This document shows positions 56,844 through 64,000 of a DNA stretch of 64,000 nucleotides, in pieces; position 1 is the first letter of the stretch, and each line of letters begins with the position of its first letter. The position numbers and the translations under genes were made by a program. The notes under the pieces are model-generated. The model was not told where the DNA came from. It made no database searches and worked only from the letters and a program-made list of their open reading frames with translations. This DNA comes from Paracoccaceae bacterium. Lineage in GTDB: Bacteria; Pseudomonadota; Alphaproteobacteria; Rhodobacterales; Rhodobacteraceae. Location: positions 1-64,000 of the forward strand of contig JAIOYF010000003.1 of NCBI GenBank assembly GCA_021741245.1, read 5' to 3'.

Positions 56844-58261
56844 GCCTGCGAGCCACCCACGGTCAGCCCGCCAATCATAAGCGTGGGCTGACCCACGCCC
56901 ACCGGCACCCATTGCCCGGCCTTGCCACAATTGCCGATGCCGGGGTCAAGCTGCAGGTCATTGCCGATGGCCCGGATCTGGCGCAACGCGGTTGCGCCGT
57001 CCCCGATCAGGGTCGCGCCCTTGACGGGGGCCCCCACCTTGCCGTTTTGCACGCGGTAGGCCTCGGTGCAGGAGAACACGAACTTGCCGTTGGTAATGTC
57101 GACCTGCCCGCCGCCAAATCCCACCGCATAGATCCCGTCCTTCAGCCCGGCAAGGATGTCCTTGGGGTCATCGGTGCCTGCCAGCATATAGGTGTTGGTC
57201 ATGCGTGGCATCGGGATATGGGCAAAGCTTTCGCGACGCCCGTTGCCCGTGGGGGCAACCCCCATCAGCCGGGCATTTTGCCGATCTTGCATATAGCCCA
57301 CCAGAACCCCATCCTCGATCAACACGTTGCGGGCGCTGGCGGTGCCTTCATCATCCACGCTGATGCTGCCACGTCTGTCAGGGATGGTGCCATCATCCAG
57401 CACCGTGACCCCGCGCGCCGCTATTTGTTGGCCCATAAGACCGGCGAAAGCACTGGTTTTCTTGCGGTTGAAGTCGCCTTCCAGCCCGTGCCCGATCGCC
57501 TCGTGCAGCAAGATACCGGGCCAACCGGGGCCAAGCACCACATCCATCATGCCCGCCGGGGCCGCCACGGCATCCAGATTGACCACGGCGATGCGCAGAG
57601 CCTCTTTCACCATGGGCTGCCAACGATCAGGTTGCATCAGGCCGGCAAGCCCGAACCGGCCGCCGCCACCCATGCCCCCCTGTTCGCGCCGCCCGCCTGC
57701 CTCGACGATCACCGAGACATTCAGCCGCGCCATGGGGCGGATATCGGTAAAGCGCAGGCCTTCGGGGCGCAAAATCTCCACCTCTTGATAGGAGGCCGAA
57801 ATGGTTGCCGAAACCTGCACCACGCGCGGATCAAGGGCGCGGGCAAAGGCATCGATCTCGCGCAACATGTCGATCTTGACGGCAAAGGTCGCATCGGCCA
57901 TCGGGTCAGCATCGCCATACAGCTTGACGTTGGTGCCCTTTGGCGCATCGGCAAGCACACCGCCCCCTGACCCAACCGCCAGACGCGCGGTCCGGGCGGC
58001 ACGGCGCAGGGCGGTTTCGCTGATTTCGGTCGAATGGGCATAGCCTGCGACCTCGCCGTTCACGGCACGCAGACCAAATCCTTCGGAAGCGTCATATGAG
58101 GCGGTCTTGATTCGACCATCATCCAGAACAATCGCCTCGGAGCGTCGACGCTCCAGATAAAGCTCGCCATCCTCTGCGCCCGCTGTCGCGTCGCGCAGCA
58201 CCTGTAGCGCTGTCCCCTCATCCAGATGAGTCTCAAAGGGGCGGAAGGGCGCGTCTGTCAT
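56840..58261 (-). CDS. tldD: Metalloprotease TldD
   Basis: A 473-residue TldD/PmbA-family zinc protease with HEAIGHGLEGD. It normally pairs with TldE to process small peptides (microcin- or antitoxin-type) and degrade unfolded ones. tldE is not in the window. AAGGA overlaps an FNR-like box upstream. Confidence 0.95.
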   Translation of the reverse strand: MTDAPFRPFETHLDEGTALQVLRDATAGAEDGELYLERRRSEAIVLDDGRIKTASYDASEGFGLRAVNGEVAGYAHSTEISETALRRAARTARLAVGSGGGVLADAPKGTNVKLYGDADPMADATFAVKIDMLREIDAFARALDPRVVQVSATISASYQEVEILRPEGLRFTDIRPMARLNVSVIVEAGGRREQGGMGGGGRFGLAGLMQPDRWQPMVKEALRIAVVNLDAVAAPAGMMDVVLGPGWPGILLHEAIGHGLEGDFNRKKTSAFAGLMGQQIAARGVTVLDDGTIPDRRGSISVDDEGTASARNVLIEDGVLVGYMQDRQNARLMGVAPTGNGRRESFAHIPMPRMTNTYMLAGTDDPKDILAGLKDGIYAVGFGGGQVDITNGKFVFSCTEAYRVQNGKVGAPVKGATLIGDGATALRQIRAIGNDLQLDPGIGNCGKAGQWVPVGVGQPTLMIGGLTVGGSQA

Positions 58262-58272
58262 AAGGGTTGTCC

Positions 58273-58286
58273 TTGATATGTGTCAA
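58273..58286. promoter_or_regulatory. FNR/FnrL-like box between tldD and ctaC
   Basis: TTGAT-ATGT-GTCAA matches TTGAT-N4-ATCAA at 9 of 10 positions. It lies 12 bases before tldD and about 160 before ctaC, in the divergent promoter region. Confidence 0.45.
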
Positions 58287-58445
58287 ATAAGCGCGGCTTT
58301 GTCGCAACTGTTTTGCTTGTAGCAGCGCCCCTAATATGGTTTCACAGCGACCGGAAACAACGGGATTCTGCCCAAGCTATCGTGACTTGGCTGGGCGGGG
58401 CAGACAAGCGGCATCCGACGCCGTCTGAGAGAACGGGAATAGAAC

Positions 58446-59357
58446 ATGCGTCTTTTGACTTCCTTTGGCGGGTTCGCCGCCGCTATCGCCGGCCTGACAG
58501 CCGGGGGCGCTATGGCGCAAGGGCTTGAAATCGTTGGCCGTCCGGTCGACGGCAAGATGGGCTTTCAGCCGCCTGCGACCGAATTGGCACAAGACCTTCA
58601 GGGTCTTGACCATATGATCTTGATCATCATCACGGTGATCTCGATTTTTGTAACGGGCCTTCTGCTTTGGGTTGCCTACCGCTTTAACCAGCGTCGCAAT
58701 GCAAAACCGGCAACATTCACGCACAACTCCCCTTTGGAAGTGGCATGGACCGTCGTTCCGATCCTGATCCTCGTGTTTATCGGGGCCTTCTCGCTTCCTG
58801 TGCTGTTCAAGCAGCAAGAGATTCCTGTCGGGGACGTGACCATCAAGGTGACGGGCTACCAGTGGTATTGGGGCTACGAATATGTCGATGATGGCGTGTC
58901 ATTCGACAGCTACATGATCGGGGCCCCGGCGACGGGCGGCGAAAACCGTTTGACGCCAGAAGTTGAGCGGCAACTGGTCGACGCGGGCTACAGCAAGGAA
59001 GAATTCCTTTTGGCCACCGACACAGCGATCGTGGTGCCGGTCAACAAGACCATCGTGATGCAAGTCACCGGGGCGGATGTCATCCACTCGTGGAAGATCC
59101 CGGCTTTTGGCGTGATGCAAGACGCTGTTCCTGGACGCCTTGCCCATCTGTGGTTCAAGGCCGACCGTGAGGGCATTTATTTCGGTCAGTGTTCGGAACT
59201 GTGCGGGATTGCGCATGCCTACATGCCGATCACGGTCAAGGTCGTCTCGCAAGAGGTCTATGACAAGTGGCTGGAAGGCGCGAAAGCCGGTGACGTTGTT
59301 CTGTCAGCCGCCGATGTGGCAGAGTATTCGACGATCAAGTTTGCAGCCAGCAACTGA
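58446..59357 (+). CDS. ctaC: Cytochrome c oxidase subunit II
   Basis: A 303-residue aa3-oxidase subunit with signal peptide (about 1-24), two membrane spans (about 58-80 and 100-120) and the periplasmic CuA site CSELCGIAHAYM (Cys, Cys, His, Met) with upstream HSW. A C-terminal extension is as in Paracoccus. It heads the ctaCB-orf-ctaGE operon; subunit I is elsewhere. Confidence 0.97.
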   Translation: MRLLTSFGGFAAAIAGLTAGGAMAQGLEIVGRPVDGKMGFQPPATELAQDLQGLDHMILIIITVISIFVTGLLLWVAYRFNQRRNAKPATFTHNSPLEVAWTVVPILILVFIGAFSLPVLFKQQEIPVGDVTIKVTGYQWYWGYEYVDDGVSFDSYMIGAPATGGENRLTPEVERQLVDAGYSKEEFLLATDTAIVVPVNKTIVMQVTGADVIHSWKIPAFGVMQDAVPGRLAHLWFKADREGIYFGQCSELCGIAHAYMPITVKVVSQEVYDKWLEGAKAGDVVLSAADVAEYSTIKFAASN

Positions 59358-59394
59358 TCGCAGTCCCCCGGTTTGGGGCAGATGAAACAGGGTG

Positions 59395-59413
59395 GCCCCG
59401 ACAATCGGGGCCA
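59395..59413 (+). other. Hairpin between ctaC and ctaB
   Basis: GGCCCCGA and TCGGGGCC form an 8-bp stem with a 3-base loop. No T-run follows, so it is probably an mRNA stabiliser or partial attenuator that sets the ctaC surplus. Confidence 0.6.
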
Positions 59414-59434
59414 TTTCCCTAAGCCAAGGACCAA

Positions 59435-60370
59435 ATGATGAGCGATATTCAGGGCTACAGCCAACCCACCGAGGCGCAGTTTGGCGACTACGTCGCCTTG
59501 CTGAAGCCGCGCGTGATGTCGCTGGTTGTGTTCACGGCTCTGGTCGGTTTGTTGGTGGCACCGGTCGGCGTGCACCCGGTGATCGGTTTTGCGTCGATCT
59601 TGTTCATCGCTCTTGGGGCAGGGGCCTCTGGCGCGTTGAACATGTGGTGGGACGCAGATATTGACGCCGTGATGCGCCGCACAATGGGCCGCCCTGTGCC
59701 TGCGGGCAAGGTGCAGGCGGGCGAGGCCTTGGCCGTTGGTCTGTCCCTGTCGGGTATCGCCGTGGTGATGCTGGCGCTCGCGTCAAACCTGTTCGCGGCT
59801 GGCCTGCTTGCCTTTACCATATTCTTCTACGCCGTGGTCTATTCCATGTGGCTGAAGCGTTCGACACCCCAGAACATCGTGATCGGCGGTGCCGCAGGTG
59901 CGTTTCCGCCCATGATCGGGTGGGCCGTGGCGACCGGGGGCGTGTGGATTGAATCGGTGCTGATGTTCATGCTGATCTTCATGTGGACGCCGCCGCATTT
60001 CTGGGCCCTCGCGCTGTTCATGAAGGAAGACTATCATACGGCCGGTGTGCCGATGTTGACTGTCACCCATGGGCGCAAGGAAACCCGCCGTCAGATCCTG
60101 ATCTACACGGTTCTGCTTGCCCCCATCGGGATCTGGGCTGCGCTGACCTCTATCGGAGGCCCGTTTACCCTGGCTGTGACGGTTGTTCTGAACGCGATCT
60201 TCCTCAAGGGCGCTTGGGATATCTATCGCCGGGACGAAACCGTGGCCGAGGGTGACAAGTATCTGGTCGAGAAAAAGGTGTTCAAGTTCTCGCTGGCCTA
60301 TCTGTTCGTGCATTTTACCGCCTTCTTGGTAGAAGCCGTGTTGAAAACCTATGGGATGGGGGGCTGGTAA
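59435..60370 (+). CDS. ctaB: Protoheme IX farnesyltransferase (haem O synthase)
   Basis: A 311-residue UbiA-family membrane enzyme with the Asp-rich motif NMWWDADIDAVMRRT and about eight spans. It makes haem O, the precursor of haem A for the oxidase. ATG at 59435 or 59438, with AAGGA upstream. Confidence 0.97.
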   Translation: MMSDIQGYSQPTEAQFGDYVALLKPRVMSLVVFTALVGLLVAPVGVHPVIGFASILFIALGAGASGALNMWWDADIDAVMRRTMGRPVPAGKVQAGEALAVGLSLSGIAVVMLALASNLFAAGLLAFTIFFYAVVYSMWLKRSTPQNIVIGGAAGAFPPMIGWAVATGGVWIESVLMFMLIFMWTPPHFWALALFMKEDYHTAGVPMLTVTHGRKETRRQILIYTVLLAPIGIWAALTSIGGPFTLAVTVVLNAIFLKGAWDIYRRDETVAEGDKYLVEKKVFKFSLAYLFVHFTAFLVEAVLKTYGMGGW

Positions 60371-60371
60371 G

Positions 60372-60560
60372 ATGAGCTTTCGCCCCGATCACGAATTGCA
60401 CCGCCGGCGTCTGTCGCGCAATGTCGGTGTCGGCCTGACGCTTGCGGCCTTCATCTGTCTGGTGTTTGCCTTGACGGTGGTAAAAGTAACGCGGGGGGAA
60501 CCGATGCAGGCCTTTGATCACGTTGTTCGGCCCGAGTTGTTGAAGGCGCCCGATCAATGA
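60372..60560 (+). CDS. Small single-span protein of the oxidase operon
   Basis: A 62-residue protein with a basic N-terminus (RPDHELHRRRLSRN) and one span (about 18-40). It lies between ctaB and ctaG, overlapping ctaG by four bases, as the conserved small ORF does in Paracoccus/Rhodobacter. A role in oxidase assembly or copper delivery is likely but unproven. Confidence 0.8.
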   Translation: MSFRPDHELHRRRLSRNVGVGLTLAAFICLVFALTVVKVTRGEPMQAFDHVVRPELLKAPDQ

Positions 60561-61126
60561 CGCCCGTCCAAAATACTGCCGCAAAACTGGCTGGCGTTGC
60601 GGTGTTGATGACCTCGCTGTCCTTCGCGGCCGTTCCGTTCTACGACTGGTTTTGCAGGGTCACTGGCTTTGCGGGAACCACTTTGGTGGCGACACAGGCG
60701 CCGGATCAAATCCTTGACCGAACGATCCAGATCCGGTTTGACGCGTCGACGGATGCGGCGATGCCGTGGGAGTTCAAGCCCATGCAACGGACCATGACGG
60801 TACGCATTGGTGAAAACGCTTTGGCGTTCTATGAGGCCTATAACCCAACAGATCGCGTTGTCGGCGGCACCGCCAGCTATAACGTGGCACCGGACGCGGC
60901 GGGTGGCTACTTCTCAAAAATCGCGTGCTTTTGCTTTACCGAGCAAATCTTGCAACCCGGTGAACGGATTCAGATGCCCGTCAGTTTCTTTGTCGATCCA
61001 GAAATCGTCAAGGATGAGGATGGTAAGTTTGTGAAAGAAATCACGCTGTCTTATACGTTTTACGAAACTCCCTTGACCGAAGAGCAAGCGCGTCTTGAAG
61101 CCGTGCCTTCGAACAAGGTAAACTGA
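60557..61126 (+). CDS. ctaG: Cytochrome c oxidase copper chaperone CtaG (Cox11)
   Basis: A 189-residue Cox11-like protein with an N-terminal anchor (about 10-28) and the copper motif CFCF in IACFCFTEQ plus the [10 protein letters not shown] segment. It inserts copper B into subunit I. It overlaps the small ORF by four bases. Confidence 0.96.
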   Translation: MTPVQNTAAKLAGVAVLMTSLSFAAVPFYDWFCRVTGFAGTTLVATQAPDQILDRTIQIRFDASTDAAMPWEFKPMQRTMTVRIGENALAFYEAYNPTDRVVGGTASYNVAPDAAGGYFSKIACFCFTEQILQPGERIQMPVSFFVDPEIVKDEDGKFVKEITLSYTFYETPLTEEQARLEAVPSNKVN

Positions 61127-61152
61127 CAAAAAAGAACTCGAGGGAACCGACC

Positions 61153-61953
61153 ATGGCCCACGCCAAGAACCACGACTACCACATCCTTCCGCCGTCAATC
61201 TGGCCCTTCCTTGGGGCTTTGGCGGCGTTTATCATGCTGTTTGGCGCCGTGCTCTGGATGCATGATTCAGGCCCATGGATGGGACTGATTGGCCTTGTCG
61301 GCGTGCTGTACGTCATGTTCGGCTGGTGGGCGGACGTGGTGGCCGAGGCGCATCAAGGCGATCATACCCCGGTCGTGTCAATTGGCCTCCGCTATGGCTT
61401 CATCATGTTCATCATGTCTGAGGTCATGTTCTTTGCCGCATGGTTCTGGTCCTTCTTCAAACACGCGATGTACCCGATGGGGCCTCTGTCACCCGGCGTG
61501 GATGGCATATGGCCGCCAGCCGGGATCGAGACGTTTGACCCATGGCACCTGCCGCTGATGAACACGCTGATCTTGCTGTGCTCGGGTTGTGCGGCCACTT
61601 GGGCGCACCATGCGCTTGTGCATGAAAATAACCGTAAGGACATCAAGAACGGTCTGCTCTTGGCCGTTCTTCTGGGCGCGTTGTTTACCGTGCTTCAGGC
61701 CTATGAATATAGCCACGCGGCCTTTGGGTTTGCCGGGAATATCTATGGCGCCAACTTCTTCATGGCGACGGGCTTCCACGGTTTCCACGTGCTGATCGGA
61801 ACAATCTTTTTGACCGTTTGCCTTATCCGCACCATGAAGGGCCATTTCACCCCCGAAAACCATATCGGGTTTGAAGCCGCTGCTTGGTACTGGCACTTTG
61901 TTGACGTGGTTTGGCTGTTCTTGTTTGCAGCCGTCTACGTTTGGGGCCAATAA
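61153..61953 (+). CDS. ctaE: Cytochrome c oxidase subunit III
   Basis: A 266-residue, seven-span subunit III ([43 protein letters not shown]). It stabilises the aa3 oxidase core. GAGGG precedes the ATG. Confidence 0.97.
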   Translation: MAHAKNHDYHILPPSIWPFLGALAAFIMLFGAVLWMHDSGPWMGLIGLVGVLYVMFGWWADVVAEAHQGDHTPVVSIGLRYGFIMFIMSEVMFFAAWFWSFFKHAMYPMGPLSPGVDGIWPPAGIETFDPWHLPLMNTLILLCSGCAATWAHHALVHENNRKDIKNGLLLAVLLGALFTVLQAYEYSHAAFGFAGNIYGANFFMATGFHGFHVLIGTIFLTVCLIRTMKGHFTPENHIGFEAAAWYWHFVDVVWLFLFAAVYVWGQ

Positions 61954-62001
61954 ACCCCGCAACCGGATGTCCGGGGCCGAATGGTCCTGACCATGGAAAT
62001 C

Positions 62002-62030
62002 AGGCGCGGGCCAAAAAGGTCCGCGCCTTT
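62002..62030 (+). terminator. Hairpin after ctaE, before surf1
   Basis: AGGCGCGGGCC and GGTCCGCGCCT form an 11-bp stem (one G-U pair) with an A-rich loop, followed by TTTCC. Partial terminator or stabiliser. Confidence 0.65.
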
Positions 62031-62045
62031 CCTTTGGAGGTCTGA

Positions 62046-62729
62046 ATGACCAAGCGAATGATCCTGCCCTTGATTTTCGGTCTTGTCGGTGCGGCTATCT
62101 TGATTGGCTTGGGTGTCTGGCAGTTGCAGCGTTTGGCGTGGAAAGAGGGTATCTTGGCCGAGATTGACGCCCGAATTCAGGCCGATCCTGTCGCCTTGCC
62201 GGAAGCACCGTCAAAAGAGGCTGACCAATACCTGCCGGTGATGTTGGATGGGGTCTTTACGGGTGAGGGGCTGGATGTCTTGGTCAGCCGCAAGCAGCTT
62301 GGCGCGGGCTACCGGGTGATTGCGGTGATGGAAACGCAGGGGCGCAGGGTTCTTGTGGATCGCGGCTTCATGCTGGAGGAGTATCGCGCAGAACCCCGCC
62401 CCGACGCGGCGGCAGGCGTGATCACCGTGCGCGGCAACCTTCTTTGGCCGGATGAGGTCGATGGCTATACCCCCGCACCCGATGAAAAGACCGGGATCTG
62501 GTTCGCCCGTGAACTGCCCGCCATGGCAAAGGCGCTTGGCACAGAGCCGGTTTTGGTGGTGCAATGGGCGGCGACGCTGGAGGATCCCTCGGTCGATCCG
62601 ATGCCTGTGGATACGATCAACATCCCGAATGACCATTTTGGCTATGCAATTCAGTGGTTCGGGCTTGCTGCTGTCTGGTTGGGGATGACAGCGTATCTTC
62701 TGTGGCGTATCAGGCGAAAGACGGTTTAA
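62046..62729 (+). CDS. SURF1-family oxidase assembly protein
   Basis: A 227-residue SURF1 protein with spans at each end (about 8-27 and 203-222) and typical GVWQLQRLAWKE and NDHFGYAIQWFGLA motifs. It aids haem A insertion in the aa3 oxidase. TTTGGAGG precedes the ATG. Confidence 0.95.
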   Translation: MTKRMILPLIFGLVGAAILIGLGVWQLQRLAWKEGILAEIDARIQADPVALPEAPSKEADQYLPVMLDGVFTGEGLDVLVSRKQLGAGYRVIAVMETQGRRVLVDRGFMLEEYRAEPRPDAAAGVITVRGNLLWPDEVDGYTPAPDEKTGIWFARELPAMAKALGTEPVLVVQWAATLEDPSVDPMPVDTINIPNDHFGYAIQWFGLAAVWLGMTAYLLWRIRRKTV

Positions 62730-62742
62730 AGGCGAGACTGTG

Positions 62743-64000
62743 ATGAACTATATCTCTACCCGTGGCACGGCCCCTGTTCTGAGCTTTGGTGAGGCCATGA
62801 TGACGGGCCTTGCGCGTGATGGCGGGCTTTACGTTCCACAAAGCGTGCCGCAATTGTCTTTTGATCAGATAGCTGCCTTTGCGGGGCTGTCTTATGAAGA
62901 GATTGCTTTTCGGGTGATGCGGCCCTTTTTGGGTGAAACTTTCACGGATGATGAGTTTCGCGGTCTGATCGACAAGGCCTATGCCGGCTTTGGTCACGCT
63001 GCGCGGGCACCGCTGGTGCAGCTCGCCCCCAATCATTTCTTGCTGGAACTGTTCCACGGCCCGACACTGGCGTTCAAAGATTTCGCCATGCAACTCATCG
63101 GGCAGATGATGCAGGCGGCTTTGGCCAAGACGGGCGAGCGGATCACCATCGTCGGCGCCACCAGCGGCGATACCGGCTCCGCCGCTATGGAGGCGTTTCG
63201 CGGCCTGTCGAACGTCGATCTGTTCATCATGTATCCGCATGGCCGCGTCTCGGACGTGCAGCGCCGCCAGATGACCACGCCTGTCGAGGCGAATGTGCAT
63301 GCCTTGGCTGTGGACGGTGATTTCGACGATTGCCAAGCGCGTGTGAAGGATATGTTCAATGACTTTGCCTTTCGCGATGGGGTGCGTCTGGCGGGGGTGA
63401 ACAGCATCAACTGGGCACGGGTTCTGGCGCAGGTGGTCTATTACTTTTCCTCCGCCGTGTCCTTGGGGGCGCCGCATCGGGCGGTTTCCTTCACGGTGCC
63501 AACGGGTAATTTCGGCGATATCTTCGCGGGCTATATCGCGCGCAAGATGGGTTTGCCGATTGAAAAGCTGGTCATTGCAACCAATCACAACGACATCTTG
63601 CACCGCGTGCTGAGCAGTGGGGACTACAAGACCGATGGGGTGAAACCCTCGATCAGCCCGTCGATGGATATTCAGGTCTCTTCCAACTTTGAGCGCGCGC
63701 TGTTCGATGCCTACGGCCGCGATGGCGGGGCGATTGCGCAATTGATGGACGAATTGCGGTCGGGCGGCTTTTCGGTCAGCCAAGGCGCGTTGCAATCCTT
63801 GCGCGAAACCTTTGCCTCGGGCCGCTGTTCCGAAGAGGAAACCATCGCCACGATCCGCGCCGAGTTTGCCCGCACGGGTGAGGTTCTGTGCCCGCATTCG
63901 GCAGTTGGCGTAAAGGTCGGAAATGATCATCTGGGGTCAACACCGATGATCACACTTGCCACGGCACATCCCGCAAAATTCCCCGATGCGGTGGAATCCG
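62743..64000 (+). CDS. thrC: Threonine synthase (cut by window end)
   Basis: The frame starts with ATG at 62743, 13 bases after surf1, and is open to the window edge (about 419 codons of about 460). The PLP lysine is in HGPTLAFKDFAMQ (Lys112), followed by GATSGDTGSAA and PTGNFGDIFAGY. It converts phosphohomoserine to threonine. Confidence 0.95.
   Translation, partial: MNYISTRGTAPVLSFGEAMMTGLARDGGLYVPQSVPQLSFDQIAAFAGLSYEEIAFRVMRPFLGETFTDDEFRGLIDKAYAGFGHAARAPLVQLAPNHFLLELFHGPTLAFKDFAMQLIGQMMQAALAKTGERITIVGATSGDTGSAAMEAFRGLSNVDLFIMYPHGRVSDVQRRQMTTPVEANVHALAVDGDFDDCQARVKDMFNDFAFRDGVRLAGVNSINWARVLAQVVYYFSSAVSLGAPHRAVSFTVPTGNFGDIFAGYIARKMGLPIEKLVIATNHNDILHRVLSSGDYKTDGVKPSISPSMDIQVSSNFERALFDAYGRDGGAIAQLMDELRSGGFSVSQGALQSLRETFASGRCSEEETIATIRAEFARTGEVLCPHSAVGVKVGNDHLGSTPMITLATAHPAKFPDAVES

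Noticed and set aside
1-64000. CRISPR arrays, rRNA and tRNA genes
   Set aside because: No regularly spaced repeats and no rRNA or tRNA-like stretch were seen on reading; a dedicated tRNA search was not possible.

Overview
The window is a 64-kb stretch of a GC-rich alphaproteobacterial chromosome, almost certainly from the Rhodobacterales (Rhodobacter/Paracoccus-like). The evidence is the PHA block phaZ-phaC-phaP-phaR with PhaR-type CTGC-N3-GCAG sites, a lexA gene preceded by a GTTC-N7-GTTC SOS box, the trpG-trpD-trpC-moaC-moeA-lexA run, a ctaC-ctaB-(small orf)-ctaG-ctaE oxidase operon, and a VPLPA-CTERM protein. Nearly all of it is dense core genome. Both ends are cut: a decayed IS5-type transposase tail on the left and threonine synthase on the right.

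Layout. 0-6.4 kb is the most accessory part: a SLAM-like outer-membrane protein with its TbpB-like surface lipoprotein, thyX, an AT-rich AbiJ-like gene overlapping the end of thyX, and a REP-associated tyrosine transposase (RAYT) flanked by its REP hairpins and carrying a REP pair inside its own reading frame. 6.4-9.4 kb holds a cold-shock gene and a four-gene bufferin operon (peptide precursor, MNIO/DUF692 enzyme, DUF2063 partner, DoxX protein). 9.5-20 kb carries thrS, two alpha/beta hydrolases (one without its nucleophile serine), the PHA locus, a LysR regulator and a DegT-family aminotransferase. 20-28.4 kb is a leftward run for uptake and gamma-glutamylation of an amine or basic amino acid: ABC ATPase, binding protein, two permeases, two glutamine-synthetase-like ligases, a class I amidotransferase and an FAD oxidase.

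28.4-38.3 kb has a PhnD-like protein with TerB, a lysozyme-like lipoprotein, gatB, a VPLPA-CTERM protein, a DUF4177 protein, a HisC-like aminotransferase, a hairpin cluster and valS. 38.3-44.5 kb has an Lrp regulator divergent from an ornithine decarboxylase that has a long leader with a short upstream ORF, then an orphan form-II CoxL-like protein, a DUF2235 hydrolase and N-carbamoylputrescine amidase. 44.5-56 kb contains gltA, gltX, comEC, lexA, moeA, moaC, trpCDG and a YibQ-like protein. 56-64 kb contains a small membrane protein, tldD, the aa3 oxidase operon, surf1 and thrC.

How it fits together. Polyamines recur: putrescine can be made from ornithine or from N-carbamoylputrescine and broken down by gamma-glutamylation. 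The PHA block holds polymerase, depolymerase, granule protein and repressor, with the repressor sites placed on the phaP promoter. No CRISPR array, rRNA or tRNA was recognised. The least ordinary signals are the REP pair inside the RAYT gene, the AbiJ-like gene joined to thyX, the bufferin operon, the SLAM/lipoprotein pair and the ornithine decarboxylase leader.
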